This document shows positions 34,280-44,426 of a stretch of DNA of 64,000 nt, piece after piece. The DNA comes from Elymus sibiricus. Lineage: Eukaryota > Streptophyta > Magnoliopsida > Poales > Poaceae. The position numbers were made by a program, and so were the translations under genes. The notes below the pieces were generated by a model that was given only the letters and a program-made list of their open reading frames with translations, had not been told where the DNA came from and did no database searches. The stretch spans positions 307,422,166 through 307,486,165 of the forward strand of contig CM077666.1 of assembly GCA_039707655.1 (NCBI GenBank), in the 5' to 3' direction. How positions within the stretch are numbered: position 1 is the first letter of the stretch; every line of letters begins with the position of its first letter.

Positions 34280-36345
34280 ATGTCTACTCAAGAAAATACT
34301 AAGTTGTGTGATTTCTCGAATACTAATAATAATGATTTCATTAGTACACCAATTGCTCCTCCCGCCACTAGTGCGGAGTCATATGATATAAAGGTTGCAT
34401 TATTAAATCTTGTTATGAAAGAACAATTTGCTGGAAATCCTAATGAAGATGTTGCATCCCATCTTAATACTTTCGTTGAATTATGTGATGTGCAAAAAAT
34501 GAAAGATGGGGATAATGATATTGTGATATTGAAATTATTTCCGTTCTCTCTTAGAGATCATGCTAAGGCTTGGTTTTCATCTTTACCTACAAATATTATT
34601 GACTCACGGAACAAGTGTAAAGATGCTTTCATTGCCAAGTATTTTCCTCCTGCTAAGATAATATCTCTTAGAAATCAAATTATGAATTTTAAACAACAGA
34701 GCAAGAACATTTTGCACAATCTTTGGAGATAATGAATTTGATGATTAAAAATTGTCCCACACTAGTACACTTTTTTTATGCGAGACTAAACTTTGCTTCG
34801 AGAAATCTTTTAGACTTAGATGCAGGTGGCACATTTATGGGAATCACACTTGGGGAGGCCATAAAGCTTCTCGATAACATGACGGCAAACTATTCCCAAT
34901 GGCACACCGAACGAGCTCCAACTGGTAAGAAGGTAAATTCTGTTGAAGAAGTCTCTACTTTGAGTGATAAAATTGATGCTATCATGAATATGCTTACTAG
35001 TAAAAAATGCTCAAATTGATCCAAATGATATTCCATTGTCTACTTTGATTGAAAAAAAATGATGCTATTGATGTGAATTTATTTCAAGAAATAATTTCAA
35101 TAGTAATGCTTATAGACGGAATTTCAACAATCCTAGGCCGTACCCCGGTAATCCCTCTAATAATTATGGTAATTCATATAATAATAATAATAATAATAAT
35201 AATAGGATACCTACTGAATTTGAGAACAATATTAAAGAATTTATTAGTTCTCAAAAGATTTTCAATACTATGGCTGAAGAAAAATTAAGCAAACTCTATG
35301 ATATGTCTAGAAACATGTATAGACTTGTGCATGATGTGGATTTAAAAATAAAAAAATTCCACATAAAAAGGATGAAATATCTAAGTCTCTAAAGCTATCC
35401 AAGTCACCATGGATGAAAGTAGAAAAAGAACGGAAAGGATGAGAGCTAGACGTGAATTTCTAGAAAAGGCACTCGCACCCGGTTTTTATGATAGTAATGA
35501 TGAAGATATTAAAATGATTGGTGTGACACCTATTGAATATTTATTTAGTAATATAAAAATTGATGATAAAGGGACTGGAGATGAGTCAACTTTAATTAAG
35601 AGGCGTCCCAATTGTTCGGAGGGTGATGATCATAGTGCTAAAAATAATAAAAGTGGGTTTGAAAAGGTTAAAACTCTAGATAGTGATGTGCCCACTACTT
35701 TGGTACAAGGACTTTAATTTTGATAATTGCTCTTTAATTTAATGCATTTCCTTGTTGCAATCCATGATCGACTGACCTAATGCTTATCAACAAAACAAAG
35801 CTTTTACTAAACACATAGTAGAATCTCTTATTAAAGCTCATGAAGAAAAGCTTGAATTAGAAGTGTCTATACCAAGGAAATTACATGATCAATGGGAACC
35901 TACAATTAAATTCAAGATTAAAGATTATGAATGTAATGCTCTATGTGATCTAGGAGCTAGTGTCTCTACTATTCTAAAATCTTTATGTGATGTTCTAGGT
36001 CCCACCGATATGGATGAATGTTCCCTCAACTTGCATTTAGCGCATTCAACAATTAAGAAACCATTGGGTAGAATTAATGATGGACTCATACTTGCAAATA
36101 GAAATTATTTGCTCATGGATTTCATTGTGCTTGATATTGAATGTAATCCGTCTTGTCCTATAATATTTGGTAGACCATTTCTACGAACCATAGGTGCAAT
36201 TATTGATATGAAAGAAGGTAATATACGGCTCCAATTTCCATTAAAGAAAGGGATGGAACACTTTTCAAGGAAGATAATTAAACCACCATATGAATCTATT
36301 ATGAGAGCCACCTATGGTATCACTTTGAAGGATGATAACACTTGA
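34280..36345 (+). pseudogene. Broken gag-protease polyprotein of element A
   Basis: The start MSTQENTKLCDFSNTNNND at 34280 leads into a retrotransposon gag domain (LRDHAKAWFSSLPTNII, FIAKYFPPAKIISLRNQIM). Frames then switch: 34280-34732, then 34723-35019, then a frame containing an Asn run near 35180, then 35409-35717, then 35863-36345. The last part is a retropepsin-like protease with CDLGASVSTI as the active-site loop, where Asp-Leu-Gly stands in place of the usual Asp-Thr/Ser-Gly, and later IIFGRPFL. In the cell this would form particles and cleave Gag. At least four frame breaks make this copy non-functional. Confidence 0.75.
35177..35204 (+). repeat. (TAA)n microsatellite within gag
   Basis: About nine TAA/AAT repeats, which encode an Asn run in the gag frame. 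Length is likely to vary between copies. Confidence 0.85.
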
Positions 36346-37570
36346 AACTATGTGTTATGCCTAGCTAGGGGCATTAAACAATAGCGCTTGTTGGGAGGCA
36401 ACCCAATAGTCTTTTGAGTTTTGTGCCAAGTAAAGCCTTTGGGATGATTTAGATGATAGTTGATTTGATTATGTGCAGAAACAAAAAGTTTTGCATCCAT
36501 TGCTGGAATTTACATTCTGTAATGGAAGGTCAGAAAATTTTGAAAGTTTTACACAGCATTGGGTTACAAAGTTTTTATGTTTTCCTAATTTTTCAGAATT
36601 TTTGGAGCTAGATAAGTATGGATAAAATTCTGTCATTGCGTACTGTTCTGTTTTAGACAGATTCTGTTTTTATTGCATAGTGTGCTTATTTTGATGATGA
36701 TATTGATTATATCGGGGGGTATAAGTCATGGAGAAGTTAGAATACATTAGGAATTATGCAAGGGAAATTATGAAACTATTTATAATAGTACCTGAAGTGG
36801 ATGATGATTTTATTATACTAACGGATCCCACGAGGTTTCTGTTGAGTATTGTGTGCTGAAGTATTCAAGTTTTGGTAAGATCATGATGGATGAAGAAGGA
36901 GTGGCAAGACCCTAATCTTGGGGATGCCCAAGGCACCCCAAGGTAATATTCAAGGAAGACCCAAGCGTCTAAGCTTGGGGATGCCCTGGAAGGCATCCCC
37001 TCTTTCGTCTCCAATCCATCAGTAATATTACTCGGGGCTATATTTTTATTCATCACATGATATGAGTTTTACTTGGAGCGTCGTGTGCTATAGTTTTATT
37101 TTGTTTACTTGTTTGCCACAATCCTTGTTTGCTGGACACACCTTTTGAGAGAGACACACATTCATCACGATTTGTTAGAATGCTCTTTATGCTCCACTTA
37201 TATCTTTTGAGTTAAAGCAGTTTGCTCATGTGCTTCACTTATATCTTTAGAGCATGGCGGTACTTATATTTTATAGAAATAATTTGCACTCTCATGAATC
37301 ACTTGTATCTTTTTGAGACTTAAATAGGAAGTGGTAATTTGCACAAGCTATATGTTTAGTCTAAAAATGATAGATATACAGGAGTGATATAATAAAAACT
37401 TTCATGTAGATCACTGAATGCGAAGCGTATGATCAACGATATTGAAGTTATAATATGGAAGTTTACTAGTTAATAAACATTAGTTAGTAAAAATATTAGT
37501 GTTAAGGTTTGTGATTCATTATTTCATTAAAGTGTCAGTATTGACATGGCGGGGAAGTTTGAGCGCACTG
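36346..37570 (+). other. Non-coding 3' region of element A, first part
   Basis: No gene. It contains two AAGCTTGGGGATGCC-like phrases near 36915 and 36970, with a complementary GGCATCCCC at about 36993. It ends with CACTG, the target site of element B. Confidence 0.6.
36391..36406 (+). promoter_or_regulatory. Conserved hairpin after protease (element A)
   Basis: TTGGG-AGGCAA-CCCAA can fold into a 5-bp stem with a 6-nt loop. It is preceded by ATAGCGCTTG. Element C keeps the same hairpin with one loop change. The function is unknown. Confidence 0.45.
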
Positions 37571-38422
37571 TGTCGTGGTGGAACGACCATCTATGGGGCC
37601 ATCCAGCCCCTTGTGGTTCGGTGAGGGGAGACGCAAGCACAAAGAGCAGAATCACCAGAGGACGCAGGGCGATTTTTACCCAGGTTCGGGCCGCCTGTGA
37701 GGCGTAAAACCCTACTCCTACTTTAGTATATTGGGTGTGTATGAACACGATGACAAGGAGCGCTTCCCTGGCAAGGTGCGGAGAGGCAGCTGCACATGCG
37801 AATTGTGTCAAGGGTTCGAATCCCTCTAACTGTTGCCTTGGCCCTCCTTTTATAGCTCAAGGGGTTACCATAGTGGCAAAACAGTAATTACATAGCAATT
37901 AGATAGCAAACAGTGCTATCATACCTAACTCTACCAGTTTAGGACAAAAGCATTAAATGCACTGTTAGGTGTCATGTGGAGAAGCAATCCCGGCAAGGTT
38001 TTGGCACCGCTCGCCTAGCTACCTCGTATTATTCTGACACGCCTCCTGGACGGGTGTCATTAGACGCAAATCATGTCCCAGCGTGCTGACACGTGCTCGA
38101 CAAGCCTTTCCAACCAGCCTGTGCGGTCGACACCTCATACATCAGCGAACAGCTGTGCGGTGAGGTGGAGCGCTGGAGGACTGGCAGAAGCTTGCCGGTA
38201 CGGAGCTTGCCGGGTCTTCACCTTGCCGGTTTAGCCTTGCCGGCAAGGAATGTCTTCATCTTCGGTACTGGTTGAGTGCTCGTTGGTGCTGTGCCTTGAG
38301 CTTCTCCCGAGTGGCTTCCGCAACTGGGTCTTGAGTCTTGGTCTTGGCGGTTCCCAGCAAGGAGGCTGGTACTGTCTGCGCATAAGTCAGGGTATAAAAT
38401 ACCCATGTTTTATACACCGACA
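37571..38422 (-). mobile_element. 3' LTR of element B
   Basis: On the plus strand it starts TGTCGTGGTGG and ends TATACACCGACA. It is about 96% similar by eye to 49767-50632 and lacks a 14-bp stretch found there between two CGGCAAGG copies. Confidence 0.9.
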
Positions 38423-38436
38423 GGAGCCCCCGGTCC
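38423..38436 (-). other. Polypurine tract of element B
   Basis: On the minus strand the sequence just before the 3' LTR reads ACCGGGGGCTCC. This is the expected plus-strand priming site. Confidence 0.6.
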
Positions 38437-38957
38437 TGGGCCTTACGCGTGCCCGAAGCGTCGTTGGGCCAGGCCCAAACAATGCGTAGACACACGGCGG
38501 GAAACTGCCGTTGTAATTTTTGTCATGATGGTTATCCTCTTTTTTGAGATCTTCTTTGCTTCCTCATTAATCTGAATTCGGGTGTGTACTCGGTCGTCTT
38601 CCGGCAACCCTTGCCGTCGAACGGGTGGCCGCTTGGCAAGCTCATAGGTGGGGCGTCGTGGGTTCAAACTGAACCGACACGAGGCCACGTGTGGCAAGGG
38701 ATAACTGCCATGTCTTTCTTTACTCCTCCTTTTTCTGCGCCCCTCCATCACGCGCACCTGTATGCATGCAAGGCAGCGGGTTGGTGGAGAAGGGCGGCTA
38801 GTGGAGTGATGCGCCGGGCCAGGGGGCGCAGGGTGCGGGATTGGCGATCGTTGGCGGTTGCTGGAGTAATGCGCCTGTCCAAGAGCGCAGGGCGCGGGAT
38901 TGGCGAACATGGGTGGCTGCCCGTAGACGGTGAGGAGCCAGCCTCCCGCACTCCCCC

Positions 38958-38963
38958 TATAAA
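38958..38963 (+). promoter_or_regulatory. TATA box upstream of the antisense ORF
   Basis: TATAAA in the context CCCCTATAAAGAGGGG lies 108 bp before the ATG at 39066, on the strand opposite to gag-pol. This spacing suits a plant core promoter with a leader of about 75 nt. Confidence 0.5.
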
Positions 38964-39065
38964 GAGGGGACTGCGGGATGCGATGCTCGCTCATCTCCTT
39001 CCGCCTTGATCCTCAGCAACCGTCGCCTCTTTCTCTCATCCTCTTCCCCCGCATCTGACGACGGC

Positions 39066-39734
39066 ATGGCGAGAGGGAGAGGTCCCGGACGTGTCTCCGC
39101 CGCCGCGGCGAGAGCTTCTCCTCGGCTCCATGCTCATGCTTCGGCCGCAACTGCGGAGGCCGGCTCCAGTGCCCAAGGAAGGGCTGCGGCCCATGGTCGT
39201 GGACGGCGCAGTGCCCGTGGTTGGGGCGGTCATGGCGGGGCGCTTGCCGCTCCGTCGTCGATCCCTCCTCCGCTGGCAGAAGGCCACACGGAGGATACGG
39301 AGCAAGAGTTCGTCTTGGAGCTGCGCGATCAGCCGCGAAGCTGGCTATGGCTTCCTCGTCCCTTCACAAGGGATATGGAAGGCCGCCACCTGCGCGGCTT
39401 GTGGCTGCGCGTGGACGGTTGCTGCAACGGTCCGGTCTGGGTAACCATTGACACCTCCAACAATGGTATTATGTACCTCATGCGCGGGTGGAAATCCTTT
39501 GCCCGTGCCCGTTGCTTAGGGCAAGGGCACCTCCTTCACTTCCGGCTGGACGGACCAGACGTGCTTGTCGTGAAGTTCTTCGGGGCTTCAGGCGCTCGTC
39601 TGGAGTGCTGCGCGGAGAGCTCGAGCGACAGCGACACCGCTTCCTCCAGCGATGCTGAGGATGACGATGATGACGGCGATGACGATGGCTCTCCGGGCGT
39701 GAAGATTGAAGACGACGGCGAAGAGTCTAGCTGA
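39066..39734 (+). CDS. Antisense B3-like ORF of element B (222 residues)
   Basis: The ATG at 39066 (MARGRGPGRVSAAAARASP) opens an intact frame antisense to gag-pol, between integrase and the 3' LTR. Residues ~1-80 are Ala/Arg/Gly-rich. Residues ~85-185 resemble a plant B3-type fold, with LRDQPRSWLWLPRPFTRDM, MRGWKSFARARCLGQGH and LLHFRLDGPDVLVVKFFG. The C-terminus is Ser/Asp/Glu-rich, with runs of Asp. The frame is also open upstream of the ATG, but no earlier ATG exists. Antisense extra ORFs in this position are known in Tat-lineage elements, and their role is not settled. A nuclear DNA-binding role would fit a B3 domain, but that is inference. Unlike gag-pol, this frame has no stop codon. 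Confidence 0.65.
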   Translation: MARGRGPGRVSAAAARASPRLHAHASAATAEAGSSAQGRAAAHGRGRRSARGWGGHGGALAAPSSIPPPLAEGHTEDTEQEFVLELRDQPRSWLWLPRPFTRDMEGRHLRGLWLRVDGCCNGPVWVTIDTSNNGIMYLMRGWKSFARARCLGQGHLLHFRLDGPDVLVVKFFGASGARLECCAESSSDSDTASSSDAEDDDDDGDDDGSPGVKIEDDGEESS

Positions 39735-40579
39735 TCGCCGGCAGCACCATCATCTGGCCTTCCGGGAACAAGCCGGACTCCGCCTAGGCGCCCCTTTTGC
39801 CCTTCTTGCACTCAAGATAAACCCTGGCAAAGGGCCAATGAAATGTAATCGAGTACTTTCTTAATGAATATATGTCGTTGTCGGGCTTAGAAAAATGTAT
39901 GTTGTTTCCCTTGTTTTATTTTTCCTTTGTATGATCATGCTCCCTACGCTTGTTCGGAAACTAGCCGGCGCGCACACTTGCCGCGAGCGCTTTGAGGAAC
40001 GGGTCCTTAGCGGCCTGCTGGAAGTGCCACTGCTGGCAAGGCAACTTGCCAGGACAGAATGCAGCTGCTAGGCTTGCCGAGCGGACTCGAGGCAAGCTAG
40101 AGTGCAGACCGATCGCAACAAGGTTCCTTCACGTGCAGGTTTCTCATACAAAGCACATAATCATTCAAGGGAAATCGCGAATGTAATCAAGGAAATTTTT
40201 TAAAGTTTTTCAACTTAGCTTTTCCTTGCGTCGTTTCTCTCGTTGTATGGAATGATCTCTTGAACATCATTAAAATGGTACCTCATCTCCACTCCCCCCG
40301 GGAAACTTGCACGCGAGGGATCCTTCTATCCTTTTAAGAAAAAGAAAGAAGAGAAAAGAGTGGTTTGGGAACCTTGACGGTCCATCAGTCATTCCATACA
40401 AACTAAAGTGTAAATCACAACATCACATGCATTCACATATAAATGAATATGTACGAGGAGTTGCGAAACACTTAGCTTTATTATGCACAGGATCTGCGCC
40501 TGGCTTTGTACAAAGTGTTACATGTCTTGCCAACAAAGCTTGTACAAAAGGGGTTGCCGGGAAGCCCGGTAACTGCGCC
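39735..40579. other. Spacer between integrase and the antisense ORF
   Basis: Non-coding. Contains scattered CTTGCC/GGCAAG phrases (40020-40100). No gene seen. Confidence 0.6.
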
Positions 40580-41299
40580 TCACGGGTAGAACTTGCGAAG
40601 ATGCTCAATATTCCATGAGTTTTGCACTGGGGTGCCATCTTCGGTCTCCAGACGGACTGCGCCAGGTCTGGTGACGCGTATTACCCGGTAAGGGTCTTCC
40701 CACTTTGGCGTCAACTTGTTTGATCCCTTGGCGGACTGAACGCGCCGAAGAACAAAGTCGCCTTCCTCAAGGCTTCGTGCATGCACTTTGCGGCTATGGT
40801 AGCGGCGCAAGGCTTGCTGGTAGCGTGCAGCTCGCACAGCCGCCCGAAGACGATCTTCTTCAAGGAGCGTTACGTTGTCTTGCCGCAACTGCTCTTGCTC
40901 AGCTTCATCGTAAGCGAGCACTCGAGGTGACCCGTATATGAGTTTTGTGGGGAGCACCGCTTCTGCACCGTAGACTAGGGAGAAGGGCGTTTGGCCGGTA
41001 GCTCGATTTGGTGTCGTTCTAAGTGACCAAAGAACCGCCAGTAACTCATCAATCCAGCGCCTTCCACATTTGCGCAGCCTGTCAAAAGTTCTTGTCTTGA
41101 GGCCATGCAGCACTTCAGCATTCGTCCTTTCCGCCTGGCCATTGCTTCTCAGGTGAGCAACAGATGCAAAACAGATTTTGCTGCCAAGGTTTTGGATATA
41201 CTGCATGAAGGTGCAGCTCGTGAATTGTGTGCCGTTGTCGGTGATGATTCTGTTAGGAACCCCGAAACGGCAAACTAATCCTTTGAAGAACTTGACGGC

Positions 41300-42212
41300 T
41301 GTCGGCGTACGACACCTATGGGACCGCGTGGATCCCTTTTACGGTTCGGCTGGGGAGAAGATGTACACAAAGAGTGGATCCAACGATCAACGCGGGGATT
41401 TTTTACCCAGGTTCGGGCCGCTGAGTAGCGTAAAACCCTACTCCTACTTTGGTTTATTGTGGATGTTTAAGCTCAAATACACGGAGCGCTTCTTGGTGAA
41501 CGGTACGCAAGAAGGGCGGCTACGCATGCAGCTGGGCCAGAAAAGCTCCCTTCCCTATAGCTTCGCCTTGGGCCTCCTTTTATATGACCAAGGGGTCACC
41601 AACAGTGGCGAACAGTACGTACAAGAGGTGTAAAGTTGCTACAGTGTTTACATGCTTATCACTGACGACTTAGGACAAAACGCATTAAATGCTCCACTTA
41701 GGTGTCCCTTACTTTCTTGGGGATGGAAAAAGAGCCCGTCCCATCAGCACCGCTTAATCCCATCTGCCGCTAATGCCATGACACGCATCCAGGAGGACAA
41801 ACCCTAAACGATAGGCTATTCGCTGCGCTGGAGCGGTGGCAGGGCGGTGGGATCTTGCTGGGTGCGAGCCCTTGCCGGGCCTTCGCGAGCCTTCCCGGCA
41901 AGATCTTGCCGGGAATCCAGCCTTCGGTCTTCTGTCTTCTGATCATCGGCTCGAGTGCCTTCTTGATAATCTTGTATTTGTTTCCAGCTGTCCCCCGGCA
42001 AGCCTTGCCGGGTCTTGTCTTGCTAGGAGATCATGCCGCTGGGAAGAAGCTTCTCCCCAATGAGCTCTTGTTCTTTCTTGTTAATATAATGCTTGCCAGA
42101 TATGGTATTCGCCGGGAAGCTTGGCCTTGCCGGGGTTGCCAGGCAACAATCCTGGACGGGAATGACCCATGCTAAGAAGGTTGATGAGACCCTGGTTCTC
42201 ATTACACCGACA
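41300..42212 (-). mobile_element. Solo LTR 1 inside integrase of element B
   Basis: Plus strand TGTCGGCGTACG to TTACACCGACA, 913 bp, flanked by ACGGC at 41295-41299 and 42213-42217. Its end and its CTTGCCGG-rich body resemble the LTR of element B, so it is a related but distinct family in the same orientation. It separates the first and second catalytic Asp of integrase. Confidence 0.9.
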
Positions 42213-42735
42213 ACGGCTGATTGCGCCGTCACCTTCCTCACTGGCTCCACTTCAGGCCACTTTGTGAACTTGTCGATGGCGACGTACAAGAACTCAAAGC
42301 CCTCGGTAGCACGAGGGAAGGGGCCCAAGATATCAAGCCCCCAGACTGAAAAGGGCCAGGAGAGAGGGATTGTTTGGAGAGCTTGAGCTGGCTGATGTAT
42401 GTTCTTCGAATGGAACTGGCATGCTTCACACTTGGTTACTAGCTCAGTCGCATCCTGGAGGGCAGTGGGCCAATAGAAGCCTTGCCGGAAAGCTTTGCCG
42501 GCAAGTGCCCTTGATCCTATGTGAGAGCCACATATGCCTCCGAGTATCTCTGCCAACAGCTTTTGTCCTTCTTCCCAGCAAATACACTTCAATTTCACAC
42601 CGTTTGGTCGCTTTCTGTATAGAATGCTATCTACAAACTGATACATACTTGACTGATGGGCTACTTTCTCAGCTTCTTCTTGCTCATCGGGAAGTTCTCC
42701 TGTTTGAAGAAAATGGACTATCTGTTGTGCCCATG

Positions 42736-44426
42736 TGATACGTCTCCAACGTATCTATAATTTATGAAGTATTCATGCCATGTTTCTTATAGTTTTGTAT
42801 GGTTTTGGTGCACTTTTATATGGTTTTTATATGATTTTCATGCACTAACATATTGACCTAGTGCCCAGTGCCAGTTGCTGTTTTCTGCTTGTTTTTGGTT
42901 TTCCAGAAAATCTATATCAAATGAAGTCCAAATGCAGCGAAACTTTTTGACGATTTTTTTTGGAACATAAGAGACACTAGAAGCTTCGGGAGGTGGCCAG
43001 AAGACCCACAGGAGCCCCACGAGCCACCAGGGCGCGCCACCCCCCCCCCCCCCAGGCACCCCCTGGTGCCTCGTGGGCCCCCTGTGGCCCTTATTCGCGT
43101 GATTCCAACGCCAAAAAATCATATATATTCAGAAACCCCCGAAAGTTAACCTAGATGAGTTTTTACGCCGCCGCAAGCCTCTGTACCTCCACGATCTCAT
43201 CTACAGCCCTTTTTCGGCACCCTGCTAGAGGGGGGAAAGCATCACCGGAGGCCATCTTCATCATCCCGGTGGTCTCCATGACGAGGAGGGAGTAGTTCAC
43301 CCTCGGGGCTGAGGGTATGTACTAGTACCTATGTGTTTGGTCTCTCTCTCTCTCTCTCATGTTCTTGATACGACACGATCTTGATGTATCGCGAGCTTTG
43401 TTAATATAGTTGGATCATATGGTGTTTCTTCCCTCTCTATCCTTGTTGTGATGAATCGAATCTTTTCCCTTTGAGGTTTCATTATTGTCGGATTGAATAT
43501 TTTAGATTTGAGAACACTTGATGTATGTCTTGCATATGAATACCCATGGTGACAATGGGGTATTATATTGATTCACTTGATATATGTTTTGTCACTCAAC
43601 TCGCGGATTCCCGAGGTGACATTGGGGTAATCTATGCATAGGGGTTGATGCACGTTTTCATTATCTTTTCTCCGATAGAAACTTTGGGGTGCTCCTTGGA
43701 GTTCTTTGTGTGGATTGAATATTATGATTATGAAGTTTTTTGATGCATATCGTATAATCAACTCACGGATACTTGTGGTGACATTGGAGTATCTAGGTGA
43801 CATTAGAGTTGGTTGATGTGTATCATATGGTGTTATTTTAGTACGAACTCTAGGGCTGTTTGTGACACTTATAGGAATAGCTCAATAGATAGATCGGAAA
43901 GGATAACTTTGAGGTGGTTTCGTACCCTACAAACAATTTCTATCTTATGTTCTCCGCTAAAAGGAATTTGGGAGTGATTCTTTATCGCACGTTGAGGGAT
44001 GGTTATATGATCCAATTATATTAGCATTGTTGAGAGATTGCACTAGCGAAAGTATGAACCCTAGGCCTTGTTTTTAAGCATTGCAATACCGTTTGTGCTC
44101 ACTTTTGTTACTTGCTACCTTGCTGTTTTTATATTTTCAGATTACAAAAACCTATATCTACTATCCATACTACACTTTTATCACCATCTCTTCGCCGAAC
44201 TAGTGCACCTATACAATTTACCATTGTATTGGGTGTGTTGGGGACACAAGAGATTTCTTGTATTTGGTTGCAGGGTTGTTTGAGAGATACCATCTTCAAC
44301 CTACGCCTCCCATGGATTGATAAACCTTAGGTCATCCACTTGAGGGAAAATTGCTACTGTCCTACAAAACTCTGCGCTTGGAGGCCCAACACGAGTCCAC
44401 AAGAATAAGTTGTGTAGTAGACATCA
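42736..44426 (+). mobile_element. Solo LTR 2 between RNase H and integrase of element B
   Basis: TGATACGTCTCC to GTAGACATCA, 1691 bp, flanked by CCATG at 42731-42735 and 44427-44431. It is closely related to the LTR of element C. It holds a 14-base C run near 43040-43053. Confidence 0.92.

Noticed and set aside
38443..38994. 183-codon minus-strand ORF beside the 3' LTR of element B
   Set aside because: It lies opposite the promoter and leader of the antisense ORF, and it has no motif or plausible start context.
43040..43053. Run of 14 C as a special structure
   Set aside because: A single homopolymer in an LTR is more likely replication slippage or assembly uncertainty than function.
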